Assembly: GCA_030682795.1 (NCBI GenBank)
Contig: JAUXNJ010000018.1
Coordinates: forward strand, 25,504-89,503
Source of the DNA: Sphingobacteriaceae bacterium
GTDB taxonomy: Bacteria > Bacteroidota > Bacteroidia > UBA7662
Length of the DNA stretch: 64,000 nucleotides
Direction: 5' to 3'
This document shows positions 8,822 to 16,499 of the stretch, piece after piece. The first letter of the stretch is position 1. Each line of letters opens with the position of its first letter. The notes under the pieces are model-generated. The model ran no database searches, was not told the DNA's origin, and saw only the letters and a list, made by a program, of their open reading frames with translations. Made by a program: the position numbers and the translations under genes.

Positions 8822-9661
8822 TTAGAGCATATTGAGCTTGTTCGACATCATCGAATACACTAGCAAAGCGGCTTTTTCGGCATTCGACACTCGCACCCGC
8901 GATTCCATGATTTGCTTGGAATTGACCTTGCAAATTTTATTGAACAGGTTGCGGTAAAAACGATAGGCCGTTAATACCCCAATGCGTGAACCTTTGGGCA
9001 ATTGAATGATGCCGGCATAGGCTTTGTCGAAATCGAGCTCAATGTCTTTCTGGATTTCCAACTTCGCGGTTTCGTCGAGGGCAATGCCCAAGTTTACATT
9101 CGGAAAGTAGGTGCGACCACGGCTCAAATAATCGTCCTTGATGTCACGCAAGAAGTTTACTTTTTGGAAGGCGGCTCCCAAATGGCGTGCAGATGGTGTT
9201 AGGCGGTCGTACATTTCTGTATCGCCATCGCAAAACACACGCAAACACATCAATCCTACTACTTCGGCAGAGCCGTAAATGTATTCTGTATAATTCTCCT
9301 CAGCATACTCAATGTCCTGCAAATCCATCTCCATGCTTTTCAAAAAAGCATCGATGAGGGGCATTTCAATGCCAAAGTGCTTCACCGTATCTTGAAACGA
9401 ATCTAAAACAGGGTTCAAGCTGATGCCCCGCTCTAAAGCCAAATAGGTATCGCGCTTAAACTCTTCTAGCAAGGTGCGCTTGTCGAAATCGTGGAAAGTG
9501 TCTACAATCTCGTCGGCATAACGTACGAATCCGTAAATGGCGTAGATGGGATCGCGGTATTTTTTGTCGAAAGCCAAAATCCCCATGCTGAAGGAAGTGC
9601 TGTAGTTACGCGTAATGATGCGGCTACATTCGATGTTTGTTTTGCGGTAAAGTGACAACAT
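8822..9661 (-). CDS. crtB: Phytoene synthase
   Basis: An all-alpha squalene/phytoene synthase of about 279 residues that condenses two geranylgeranyl diphosphates to phytoene, the first committed step to carotenoids. The N-terminal NYSTSFSMGI, the first aspartate-rich motif YADEIVDTFHD and the second motif NFLRDIKDDYLSRGRTYFP are typical of CrtB in Bacteroidota. The frame opens at 9685, but the ATG at 9661 (MLSLYRKTN) matches the usual family start. It is preceded by crtI with a gap of about 30 bp and followed by crtD after about 90 bp. No geranylgeranyl diphosphate synthase is in the window. Confidence 0.93.
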   Translation of the reverse strand: MLSLYRKTNIECSRIITRNYSTSFSMGILAFDKKYRDPIYAIYGFVRYADEIVDTFHDFDKRTLLEEFKRDTYLALERGISLNPVLDSFQDTVKHFGIEMPLIDAFLKSMEMDLQDIEYAEENYTEYIYGSAEVVGLMCLRVFCDGDTEMYDRLTPSARHLGAAFQKVNFLRDIKDDYLSRGRTYFPNVNLGIALDETAKLEIQKDIELDFDKAYAGIIQLPKGSRIGVLTAYRFYRNLFNKICKVNSKQIMESRVRVSNAEKAALLVYSMMSNKLNML

Positions 9662-9694
9662 ATGCGGGAATTTGATATACAACAAGGAAATATA

Positions 9695-11176
9695 CTAATT
9701 GTTTGGGAATTCTTTGAATATCTCTTCAGCTATTACTTGTCCCGAAATGATGGTAGGTGGCACTCCTGGCCCTGGAACGGTTAATTGGCCGGTAAAATAA
9801 AAATTGTCAAGCTTCTTGTTTTTGAGTTGCGGCTTCAAAATAGCGGTCTGCAGCAAGGTATTGGCCAAGCCATAGGCATTGCCGCGGTAGGCATGGTAGT
9901 CGGCTTTGAAATCGTTGTGCGCGTAGCTGCGTTTGTACACCACGGCATCGCGAATGCTCTGCCCGATGAGGCGCTCGAAGCGGTCCATGATGAGGTTGTA
10001 GTATTTTTCGCGGATGGCTTCGGTATCTTCCAAATCGGGTGCCAGCGGAACAAGGATCACCAGGTTTTCGCAACCTTCAGGTGCTACCGAAGGGTCTGTT
10101 TTGCTGCTGAGGGAAGTGTAAAACAGCGGCTTGCTCGGCCATTTGGGATCGGTGTAGATGTCGTGCGCATGCTGATCGAACTCCTCATCGAAAAACAGGG
10201 TGTGGTGCGTGAGGCCTTCGAGGCGTTTGTTGAGGCCGATGTAAAAAAGCAGACTCGAAGGGGCCATGGTGCGCTTTTTCCAATAATATGGCGTATAGTT
10301 GCGGTGCTCGGGCTTGAGCACTTTTTGGTCGATGTGGTGGTAGTCGGCCCCCGCCACTACAATGTCGGCCTCGAAAGTACCTGCGGTAGACTGCACTGCT
10401 GTTGCTTGGCGGCCTTTGGCATCTATAGCAGTGACTTCGGCGTTATAGATAATTTTGACGCCCTTTTCTTCGGCCAAACTCACAAAGGCCTTCACAATTT
10501 CAAACATCCCGCCTTGAGGGTACCAAGTACCGAGCGACAAATCGGCATAATTCATCAAACTGTATAAAGCAGGGGTGTTTTGCGGCGTTGCGCCCAAAAA
10601 GAGCACCGGAAACTCCATGAGCTTGATGAGCTGCGGGTGACTGAAAAATTTGCGCACGTGCTTGCTCATGCTTTGAAACACATCCATGCGCAATACATCG
10701 TACAGCAATTTGGGCGAGGTAAACTCGGTGATGCTGCGACTGGGTTTGTAAACAAGGTTGTTGATGCCCACTTCGTATTTGTAAGCCGCTTGCTTCAAGA
10801 ACTCCCGCAAGCGTAATCCCGCCCCTGGCTCGTAGCTGTCGAACATGGCCTCGAGTTCGGTCATGTCGGCGGGAATCGTCATGCGATCGTTTTCGCCAAA
10901 CACAATGGTGTAACCCGGACTCAAACGCACGAGCTCGTAATAGTCGCTCGTTTTTTTGCCAAAGCGATTGAAATAGGCATCAAACACATCAGGCATCCAG
11001 TACCAGCTGGGGCCCATGTCAAATTTATAGCCTTCGGCTTCAAATACACGGGCGCGGCCTCCGGGGGAATCGTTTTTTTCGAGTAAGGTAACTTGGTAAC
11101 CGCGATCGGCCAGGGTGGTGGCGGCGGATAGTCCGGCAAATCCCGAACCAATAACAATGACTTTTTTAGCTGACAT
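9695..11176 (-). CDS. crtI: Phytoene desaturase
   Basis: A CrtI-type FAD flavoprotein of 493 residues that introduces the double bonds converting phytoene to lycopene-type polyenes. The FAD-binding motif VIVIGSGFAGLSAATTLADR is at the N-terminus, followed by LLEKNDSPGGRARVFEAEGY and DMGPSWYWMPDVFD. The C-terminus has YFTGQLTVPGPGVPPTIISG, the bacterial phytoene desaturase signature, which distinguishes it from the CrtD-like paralogue. The start at 11176 (MSAKKVIVIG) is chosen because the motif normally begins within ten residues; the frame itself opens at 11203. It lies just downstream of the terminator of the sigma-factor gene and heads the crtI-crtB-crtD run. Confidence 0.93.
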   Translation of the reverse strand: MSAKKVIVIGSGFAGLSAATTLADRGYQVTLLEKNDSPGGRARVFEAEGYKFDMGPSWYWMPDVFDAYFNRFGKKTSDYYELVRLSPGYTIVFGENDRMTIPADMTELEAMFDSYEPGAGLRLREFLKQAAYKYEVGINNLVYKPSRSITEFTSPKLLYDVLRMDVFQSMSKHVRKFFSHPQLIKLMEFPVLFLGATPQNTPALYSLMNYADLSLGTWYPQGGMFEIVKAFVSLAEEKGVKIIYNAEVTAIDAKGRQATAVQSTAGTFEADIVVAGADYHHIDQKVLKPEHRNYTPYYWKKRTMAPSSLLFYIGLNKRLEGLTHHTLFFDEEFDQHAHDIYTDPKWPSKPLFYTSLSSKTDPSVAPEGCENLVILVPLAPDLEDTEAIREKYYNLIMDRFERLIGQSIRDAVVYKRSYAHNDFKADYHAYRGNAYGLANTLLQTAILKPQLKNKKLDNFYFTGQLTVPGPGVPPTIISGQVIAEEIFKEFPNN

Positions 11177-11204
11177 ACGATTGTAAATACGGAATAACAA
11201 CAAA

Positions 11205-11233
11205 AAAGGGAAAGCTTGGTTTGCTTTCCCTTT
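11205..11233 (-). terminator. Rho-independent terminator of the sigma-factor gene
   Basis: AAAGGGAAAGC pairs perfectly with GCTTTCCCTTT around a 7-nt loop, and on the minus strand the stem runs into TTTTTTGTTG. It separates the ECF sigma gene from crtI, so crtI needs its own promoter or read-through. Confidence 0.85.
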
Positions 11234-11255
11234 AAAATATTACGATTTTTTTAAT

Positions 11256-11783
11256 TTATGCCGCATGCAAGCCATACATCTCGCCATAAACCTTCAAACG
11301 CTTCTTCAGCACCTGGCGGGCTAAGTGGATGCGGGTTTTCACCGTTCCGATTGGAATACCAAAGTGGTCAGCAATTTCTTGGTATTTGTAGCCGCGGTAG
11401 TTCATCATAAAGGCCTCCTTTAATTCGAAAGGCAATTTGGCGATGGCAGCCTGGATATCGTCCATGGCCATCTTCTTTTCACCACCATTGCTGTCGGCAT
11501 GTGATGGACTGTTGAGGTAATAATCGTTGTCGGTAGAGTCGAGGAAAGTATTGCGTTTCACCCGGCGACGGTAATTGTTGATGAAGGTGTTTTTCATGAT
11601 GGTGTACAACCATCCCTTCAAATTGGTGTCTTCAGTGAATTTGGTGTAATTCGAAAAAGCCTTTAAAAAAGTCTCTTGTAATAAATCGTTCGCTTCTTCC
11701 CTATCCTGGGTGAGGTATAAGGCGTAAGCCTTGAGAGAGCTGGCATGCTCTTTTACTTTGGCGGTAAAGGTTGTTGGCTTCAT
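11256..11783 (-). CDS. RNA polymerase ECF sigma factor of the carotenoid locus
   Basis: A 175-residue ECF sigma factor. Region 2 (residues about 10-75: YALYLTQDREEANDLLQETFLKAFSN, FTEDTNLKGWLYTIMKNTFIN) binds core polymerase and the -10 region. Region 4 (about 110-170: IAKLPFELKEAFMMNYRGYKYQEIADHFGIPIGTVKTRIHLAR) is a helix-turn-helix for the -35 element. Related sigma genes sit beside crt genes in many Bacteroidota and are thought to control pigment and photoprotection genes. No anti-sigma gene is adjacent, so activity may be controlled at transcription through the palindromes in the upstream 220 bp. A strong terminator follows. Confidence 0.9.
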   Translation of the reverse strand: MKPTTFTAKVKEHASSLKAYALYLTQDREEANDLLQETFLKAFSNYTKFTEDTNLKGWLYTIMKNTFINNYRRRVKRNTFLDSTDNDYYLNSPSHADSNGGEKKMAMDDIQAAIAKLPFELKEAFMMNYRGYKYQEIADHFGIPIGTVKTRIHLARQVLKKRLKVYGEMYGLHAA

Positions 11784-11792
11784 TTGTTGAAC

Positions 11793-11813
11793 GTTTAATT
11801 GAATTGCTTAAAC
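11793..11813. promoter_or_regulatory. Palindrome GTTTAA-N9-TTAAAC upstream of the sigma gene
   Basis: GTTTAA at 11793-11798 and its exact reverse complement TTAAAC at 11808-11813 lie 10 bp ahead of the sigma-factor ATG. The spacing is shorter than in the two further palindromes, so it may be a secondary operator or a 5' UTR element. Confidence 0.45.
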
Positions 11814-11849
11814 AAACGTACTACAAGAAATCCAACTTTCCAAATATCT

Positions 11850-11878
11850 GTTTAACTTTTATCCACAAATAGTTAAAC
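11850..11878. promoter_or_regulatory. Candidate operator GTTTAAC-N15-GTTAAAC
   Basis: Two exact 7-bp inverted half-sites are spaced 22 bp start to start, two turns of the helix, as expected for a dimeric or tetrameric regulator. It is located about 70 bp before the ECF sigma gene. The same arrangement recurs at 11971-11999. Confidence 0.55.
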
Positions 11879-11970
11879 AAAAATTAGAGACCGAGGGCTG
11901 ATTTAGCAATACAAAGGCTCCAATGCGTACAAATTTGAATTGAATCCGCAAAAAAGCCAACCGAATATAT

Positions 11971-11999
11971 GTTTAACCTTTATGTTAAAAAGATTAAAC
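11971..11999. promoter_or_regulatory. Second candidate operator GTTTAAC-N15-ATTAAAC
   Basis: It has the same 7-15-7 geometry as the 11850 site, with one mismatch in the second half-site. It lies immediately past the end of the SRPBCC gene, within the 221-bp region upstream of the sigma gene. Confidence 0.5.
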
Positions 12000-12004
12000 A
12001 AGAC

Positions 12005-12457
12005 TCATTTTTTAAACACCCGCTTATAAATCGGCCTGCGGTACAACATCAATCCCGCAAAAAGGGGTCGTGCTAAAAAGGCCGGCAGCCAAAAGGGCGT
12101 GGTAAACTGTAGCTCGTCTACAATGCGGGTGCCGCCTTCAGGCATAGCTTCTAGCAAATGCTTGTGCTGCCAGCTGCGCAGGAAAAATGGCAGTTGCACC
12201 CCTTTGTCTATAAAATAAAAAGCAGTTGCCGTTTGCTGCTGCTCGGTGATCACACTTCTCCATACCTGCTTAAAGAAGATGAAGTTCAGCTCTATCCACA
12301 CCTCGTTGCCGGGCGTCTCCCCATCGTAGCGCAATAATTTGGCGGGTGGAAAAGGCGGATTGAGCTGCTCAAGCAAGCTGCGGGTGAAGGCAGCACGCAC
12401 TTCGGGCAAGGAAGCAGCTACTTCAGTGGCAACGCGAACGTGAATGGGTGTGGACAT
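12005..12457 (-). CDS. SRPBCC (START-like) family protein
   Basis: A 150-residue protein of the SRPBCC/polyketide-cyclase-like fold, often labelled cell-division inhibitor in databases without direct evidence. The body alternates beta strands (HVRVATEVAAS, NEVWIELNFIFFKQVW, ATAFYFIDKGVQLPFFL, GTRIVDELQFTTPFW) with a C-terminal helix region containing LARPLFAGLMLYRRPIYKRVF. That closing motif is typical of the subgroup found beside photolyase and crt genes in Bacteroidota. The fold binds hydrophobic ligands; the ligand is unknown. It is divergent from ppa and lies upstream of the sigma gene. Confidence 0.75.
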   Translation of the reverse strand: MSTPIHVRVATEVAASLPEVRAAFTRSLLEQLNPPFPPAKLLRYDGETPGNEVWIELNFIFFKQVWRSVITEQQQTATAFYFIDKGVQLPFFLRSWQHKHLLEAMPEGGTRIVDELQFTTPFWLPAFLARPLFAGLMLYRRPIYKRVFKK

Positions 12458-12563
12458 AAGGCTAAAACCAAAGCTAAAAGAGAATGTTTGAAGATGACGA
12501 TTTTGGCGGTCATTATTGCATTCTTGGCTAAAAAAGCGTATTTTCGCGCCTCATTAAGAAATT

Positions 12564-13106
12564 ATGGCACATCAGCGTTTCAATCCTTGGCACCACACCG
12601 CAACCGACTTCAACCCCAACGGCCATGTAAATGGCATCATCGAAATCCCCAAGGGCAGTCGCGCGAAGTACGAGCTTGATAAAGACAGTGGTTTGCTGCG
12701 ACTCGACCGCGTGCTGTATTCATCGGTGTATTACCCGGCCAATTATGGTTTTATTCCGCAGACCTATTGCGACGACCGCGACCCGCTCGACATCCTCATC
12801 CTTTCCCAAATAGAAATGCAGCCGCTTTGCATTGTACCCGCCAAAGTCATTGGTGTGATGCGGATGTTAGACCAGGGCGAGGCCGATGACAAGCTGATTG
12901 CCGTGGCCGCTGGCGACCCGAGCGTGAACCATTATAACGACATCAGCGAATTGCCGCCGCATTTTATCAGCGAAATGCGCAACTTTTTTGAAGATTACAA
13001 AAAGCTGGAGCACAAAGAGGTGATTGTGGAAGATTTTCTCGGGCACGAAATGGCGATTCAGATTTTAGAAGAAGCCTTGGCCCTTTATCAAACAGAAATC
13101 GCTTAA
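12564..13106 (+). CDS. ppa: Inorganic pyrophosphatase, family I
   Basis: A soluble 180-residue type I pyrophosphatase that hydrolyses PPi to two phosphates, pulling biosynthetic reactions forward. Metal and substrate ligands are visible in [47 protein letters not shown] (the D-x-DPLD signature) and [18 protein letters not shown]. It lies between the carotenoid genes and the photolyase and could help drive the PPi-releasing CrtB reaction, but a housekeeping role is enough to explain it. Its stop overlaps the end of the convergent photolyase gene by 4 bp. Confidence 0.95.
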   Translation: MAHQRFNPWHHTATDFNPNGHVNGIIEIPKGSRAKYELDKDSGLLRLDRVLYSSVYYPANYGFIPQTYCDDRDPLDILILSQIEMQPLCIVPAKVIGVMRMLDQGEADDKLIAVAAGDPSVNHYNDISELPPHFISEMRNFFEDYKKLEHKEVIVEDFLGHEMAIQILEEALALYQTEIA

Positions 13107-14644
13107 AGCGCATCGATGTTTTGCAAGTAGTGCGCGGCTTGCCGGCGTAAAGCCTCTTGCTGCTCCTGCCCCATCTTGTCCCAGGTACGGTACACCATGC
13201 CGATGCGCGGGTTTTTCTCAAGCTTCTCGCGGTGTCGGGCGTGGAAGTCCCAGTAGAGGCTGTTGAACGGACAAGCACCCGGACCGATCTTGACCTGCTT
13301 TTTATACGCACAACCCTTGCAATAGTCGCTCATCTTATCAATGTAATTGGCGCTCGACACATACGGCTTGCTGCCCACGATGCCGCCATCGGCGAACTGG
13401 CTCATGCCGCGGGTGTTGGTAATCTCCACCCACTCTACCGCATCTATATATATACCCAGGTACCAGGCGTCCACCTCATCGGGATGCACCCCTGCCAGCA
13501 AGGCGAAGTTGCCGGTGATCATGAGGCGTTGGATGTGGTGGGCATAGGCGGTTTCGAGCGACTGGGTGATGGCATGTTTGAGGCAGTTCATTTTGGTTTC
13601 GCCGGTCCAGAACCAGCTCGGCAGCGGCCGGTCGTGCTCAAAGAAATTCATGTGATAATAGCCCGGCACATGCGCCCAATAAATGCCGCGCATGTACTCC
13701 CTCCAGCCCAATATTTGGCGGATGAAGCCTTCTACTGCCGCCAAGGGATAGCGGCTGGGGTGCCGGCGCCAAGCTTTTTCAGCGGCCTCCACCACTTCTT
13801 GGGGAGAGATGAGTTTGAGGTTGAGGGCAAACGAAAGGCGCGAATGGAACAAAAAACGGTGCTCTTGGGTCATGGCGTCTTGATAGGCGCCAAATTGAGG
13901 CAGCATTTCTTCGATGAAAAAAGTCAGTAGGGTTTGGGCCTCGGGCGGATTGATGGGCCAGTGTAGCTGCTGCTTGGCCATGCTGCCGAGGGTTTTTACC
14001 CCTTGCGCTTCCAGCAGGGCGATAAACTCGGTGGCATCATGCGTGGGCAGTGGTGGCTCGGGGAAGCGGGTGCCGGCGGGTACCGACTGTCGGTTTTCGG
14101 CATCGTAGTTCCAGCGATCGCCTACGGGTTCGCTGCCCTCCATCAAAACGCGGTGTTTGCGGCGCATTTGGCGGTAAAAGCTTTCCATGAGCCAGGTCTT
14201 TTTGCCCTTGAACAAGGCGGCGGCCTCGTCGCGGGTGCTGAAGAAGTGCTCGGTGTCGAAAATGCCGTAGCTCAAACCGAGCTCGGCGGTAAGCTGGCGC
14301 AGTTGTTTGTCGAGCCGGTATTCGTCGGGTAGCTGGTACTCGAACCGGCGCGCGCCTGTGGCGGCCAAAATCAGTTGAATGTTGGCGGGAATGCTTTGCT
14401 GGTTGCCGGGCTCGTCGAGGCGGATGTAATACACCTCATGCCCCTGCTCCTTGAGCCAAGCGCCAAAACTGCGCATGGCCATAAAAAAGCCTACTACCTT
14501 TTGTAGATGGTGCTGCACATAGTCGGTTTCACTGCGGCACTCCATCAGTATATACAGGGTACTTTCAGATTTTTCGCTGTACCAGCTGTGTTTGCGGTTA
14601 AGCTGGTCGCCCAAAACAAGGCGGATGGTGGTGTATCGTTTCAT
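13103..14644 (-). CDS. FeS-BCP cryptochrome/photolyase family protein
   Basis: A photolyase/cryptochrome-superfamily flavoprotein of about 513 residues in the PhrB/CryB (FeS bacterial cryptochrome-photolyase) group. The N-terminal Rossmann domain starts with [11 protein letters not shown], and the FAD domain includes [17 protein letters not shown] and [17 protein letters not shown]. Near the C-terminus, [13 protein letters not shown] and [12 protein letters not shown] provide cysteines matching the four-cysteine 4Fe-4S site of this group. Members repair (6-4) photoproducts or sense light. The frame opens at 14746, but the ATG at 14644 overlaps the TGA of the upstream DUF429 gene, so this start is used. 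Confidence 0.9.
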   Translation of the reverse strand: MKRYTTIRLVLGDQLNRKHSWYSEKSESTLYILMECRSETDYVQHHLQKVVGFFMAMRSFGAWLKEQGHEVYYIRLDEPGNQQSIPANIQLILAATGARRFEYQLPDEYRLDKQLRQLTAELGLSYGIFDTEHFFSTRDEAAALFKGKKTWLMESFYRQMRRKHRVLMEGSEPVGDRWNYDAENRQSVPAGTRFPEPPLPTHDATEFIALLEAQGVKTLGSMAKQQLHWPINPPEAQTLLTFFIEEMLPQFGAYQDAMTQEHRFLFHSRLSFALNLKLISPQEVVEAAEKAWRRHPSRYPLAAVEGFIRQILGWREYMRGIYWAHVPGYYHMNFFEHDRPLPSWFWTGETKMNCLKHAITQSLETAYAHHIQRLMITGNFALLAGVHPDEVDAWYLGIYIDAVEWVEITNTRGMSQFADGGIVGSKPYVSSANYIDKMSDYCKGCAYKKQVKIGPGACPFNSLYWDFHARHREKLEKNPRIGMVYRTWDKMGQEQQEALRRQAAHYLQNIDAL

Positions 14645-15210
14645 ACGTAAATGAGGCCTTCTTGCGGGTCGCCGTAAATGTTGGCTTGTTGCTGCTGATG
14701 GCGGACGCCCACACAAAGCGCCAGCAGGGCATCGAACTGGTGCCAATTGCTGGCGGCAGGCAAACTTAGTTCAAAATGGGTTTGGAGCAGCTCTAGACAA
14801 GCGGCTAAATCTTTGGTATCTTTTTTATACATTAAAGCTTGGGAGCCGATTTGTCGCCATAGGCCAGCGGGATAGGCTTCGTAAGTGGAGAGACCTTGCT
14901 GTTGCCAACGGTTGGCCAACCGCATGGCCCGGGCGGTGAGTCCACCTAAAAACAAAGGCGACATACACGCCAGCTCGCGGTCGCAGGCCCGGTAAAAATA
15001 GTCGTTGCCGTTGTTGGTATACACCCCGGGCAGACTCAGCGGCGCGTCGAGGTAAATGGCTTGGGGCTGGATTTCGGCGATCAACGCTTCTAAAAAGGCA
15101 TCTGCATCTTCCTTTTTACCACTTTGTCGCAGTTCTATGCTGCTACCGTTTGGCCACGCACATACCGTTGTGCCCGCCATTTTACTGCCGTAATCTATCC
15201 CACAAATCAT
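14641..15210 (-). CDS. DUF429 protein, RNase H-like fold
   Basis: A 189-residue protein of the DUF429 family, predicted to have an RNase H-like nuclease fold. It opens with MICGIDYGSKMAGTTVCAW, where an acidic residue after the first strand is the usual metal ligand, and has a second acidic strand end at AIYLDAPLSLPG. The ORF track starts at 15507, but the ATG at 15210 fits the fold and leaves room for the divergent lipoprotein promoter. Its stop overlaps the photolyase start (ATGA), so the two proteins are probably translated together and may share a DNA-damage role. No activity has been shown for this protein from the sequence. Confidence 0.75.
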   Translation of the reverse strand: MICGIDYGSKMAGTTVCAWPNGSSIELRQSGKKEDADAFLEALIAEIQPQAIYLDAPLSLPGVYTNNGNDYFYRACDRELACMSPLFLGGLTARAMRLANRWQQQGLSTYEAYPAGLWRQIGSQALMYKKDTKDLAACLELLQTHFELSLPAASNWHQFDALLALCVGVRHQQQQANIYGDPQEGLIYV

Positions 15211-15249
15211 GTTTTCTGAACAAGTCTGGCTCCCTTTTGTTAATCGAAT

Positions 15250-15795
15250 ATGCGAAAATTTGCCTGGATTTTGATTTTGCTGCTGGTGGTCGGATGTGGG
15301 GAGCGGAAATTCCCGCGGCCCGATTTCGAGAACATCAATTTTGGCACCACGGCGCAGGCAAAGCTGTTTTTCAAAAATGTGCGGTCTTACTACTACGAGA
15401 CCGATTTGTATGGCTTTGAAGGAGCAGAAGTATACCGCTGGGCCGGTCGCGATACCGACAGCGCGCATTATTGGCTGCACCCGGTGCTGGTAATTCACTT
15501 GCTGCAAGACCAGGCCTTTTTGCTAAGCGAAAGCAGTGTGGCGGTGCAGCGCGATTGCAAGCCCTGGCTGTATCGCTACGCCCCTGGCCAGCTCGACAGC
15601 ATTTCGCTACAGCCCAACAGCATGCAAGCGCACCTCGATTTGCATGTGTTTGTGTACGACGCCATCGAAGATAGTTTATCGCTCTGCTTTGAAACCCCAT
15701 TCGGCGAGCGTCTACCTTACTTGGCTGGACAAAAAACGCAAGCCGACTACCACAAGCAGGTGCGCGATTTTTTGAGGTTGGTGGGAAAGATTTGA
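15250..15795 (+). CDS. Hypothetical lipoprotein
   Basis: A 181-residue predicted lipoprotein: MRKFAWILILLLVVGCGE is a short type II signal peptide with lipobox VVGC. The mature protein is rich in Tyr, Asp and hydrophobic residues and contains RDTDSAHYWLHPVLVIHLL and YDAIEDSLSLCFETPF, with no family I recognise. It is transcribed divergently from the DUF429-photolyase pair with only 39 bp between the starts, so the two promoters must overlap. Confidence 0.72.
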   Translation: MRKFAWILILLLVVGCGERKFPRPDFENINFGTTAQAKLFFKNVRSYYYETDLYGFEGAEVYRWAGRDTDSAHYWLHPVLVIHLLQDQAFLLSESSVAVQRDCKPWLYRYAPGQLDSISLQPNSMQAHLDLHVFVYDAIEDSLSLCFETPFGERLPYLAGQKTQADYHKQVRDFLRLVGKI

Positions 15796-15885
15796 AAAAG
15801 AGTGTTCGGCATGCATGGATGAAAATAGACCTTACGATTTGTATGATTACCAATAATTGGTAAGTTTATAGAAAATTTGAAGGAG

Positions 15886-16134
15886 ATGAAAAATACATCC
15901 GTTTCACTTGGAGACTATTTTGACGAATTTGTAAGTAAACAAGTAGCTGTTGGACGTTATAAAAACGTGAGTGAAGTTATCCGCGCTGGACTTCGACTTT
16001 TAGAGGATGAAGAAAGTAAAGCGTTTGTATTAAAACAGGCGATTCAAAAAGGATTAGAAAGTCCTAGAGTTGAAGATTTTGACTTTGATGAGCATTTAAA
16101 ACAACTGAAATCCGCAAAAAGAAAAGATGGCTAA
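15886..16134 (+). CDS. parD: ParD-like antitoxin (ribbon-helix-helix)
   Basis: An 82-residue type II antitoxin. The N-terminal ribbon-helix-helix is MKNTSVSLGDYFDEFVSKQV followed by GRYKNVSEVIRAGLRLLEDEE, the CopG/ParD DNA-binding dimer. The charged C-terminal tail (VEDFDFDEHLKQLKSAKRKDG) would wrap the toxin. The ORF track uses a TTG at 15877, but the ATG at 15886 gives the family start. It overlaps parE by 8 bp, the normal arrangement. Such antitoxins repress their own promoter. It is probably still functional although its toxin partner is frameshifted. Confidence 0.88.
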   Translation: MKNTSVSLGDYFDEFVSKQVAVGRYKNVSEVIRAGLRLLEDEESKAFVLKQAIQKGLESPRVEDFDFDEHLKQLKSAKRKDG

Positions 16135-16425
16135 GGTTGTTTTACGGCAAGCAGCCATACATGACCTAAAGGAAATATGGGATTATACTTTTAACCGATG
16201 GTCGGAAAGGCAAGCAGATCAATATTACCTATCCATAAAGGCTGCCTGTAAGGTCATTGGCGAAAACCCATTATGCGGCAAGGAATATTTTGGAATCAGA
16301 AAAAATTTGTTCGGACTGAAATCTGGCAAACACATCATATTTATCAATCTGTTTCAAAAGAAGAAATTGAAGTGATTAGAGTTTTGCACGAACGAATGGA
16401 CTTAAAAAGCAGAGTAAACGGATAA
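16127..16425 (+). pseudogene. parE: ParE toxin, frameshifted near the C-terminus
   Basis: A RelE/ParE-fold toxin whose family inhibits DNA gyrase. Residues 1-72 are normal (MAKVVLRQAAIHDLKEIWDY, then YFGIRKNLFGLKSGKHIIF). After HIIF the frame ends in INLFQKKKLK and a stop at 16375. Inserting one base near 16340-16342 restores the expected ending: YQSVSKEEIEVIRVLHERM then DLKSRVNG, with a stop at 16425. The family normally ends with this IRVLHERMDL motif, so a single T has been lost from a short T-run. Either the toxin is inactivated or the base is a sequencing error. Confidence 0.85.
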
Positions 16426-16499
16426 AAACAGCCTAGGGATAAAGGTCCACTTTATAGTTCTTGGCCTATTAAAGACTAAAATCATTTCTGCCTTCTTTA

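Noticed and set aside
9785-10567. Plus-strand 260-residue ORF opposite crtI
   Set aside because: It runs antisense through the CrtI coding frame and has no recognisable motif; a shadow of a strong gene.
13157-13930. Plus-strand 257-residue ORF opposite the photolyase
   Set aside because: Shadow frame; the minus-strand photolyase motifs are unambiguous here.
15877-15885. TTG start for ParD with a purine-rich AAGGAG next to it
   Set aside because: The AAGGAG touches the ATG at 15886 without the normal spacing, and this group rarely uses Shine-Dalgarno sites; the ATG gives the family N-terminus.
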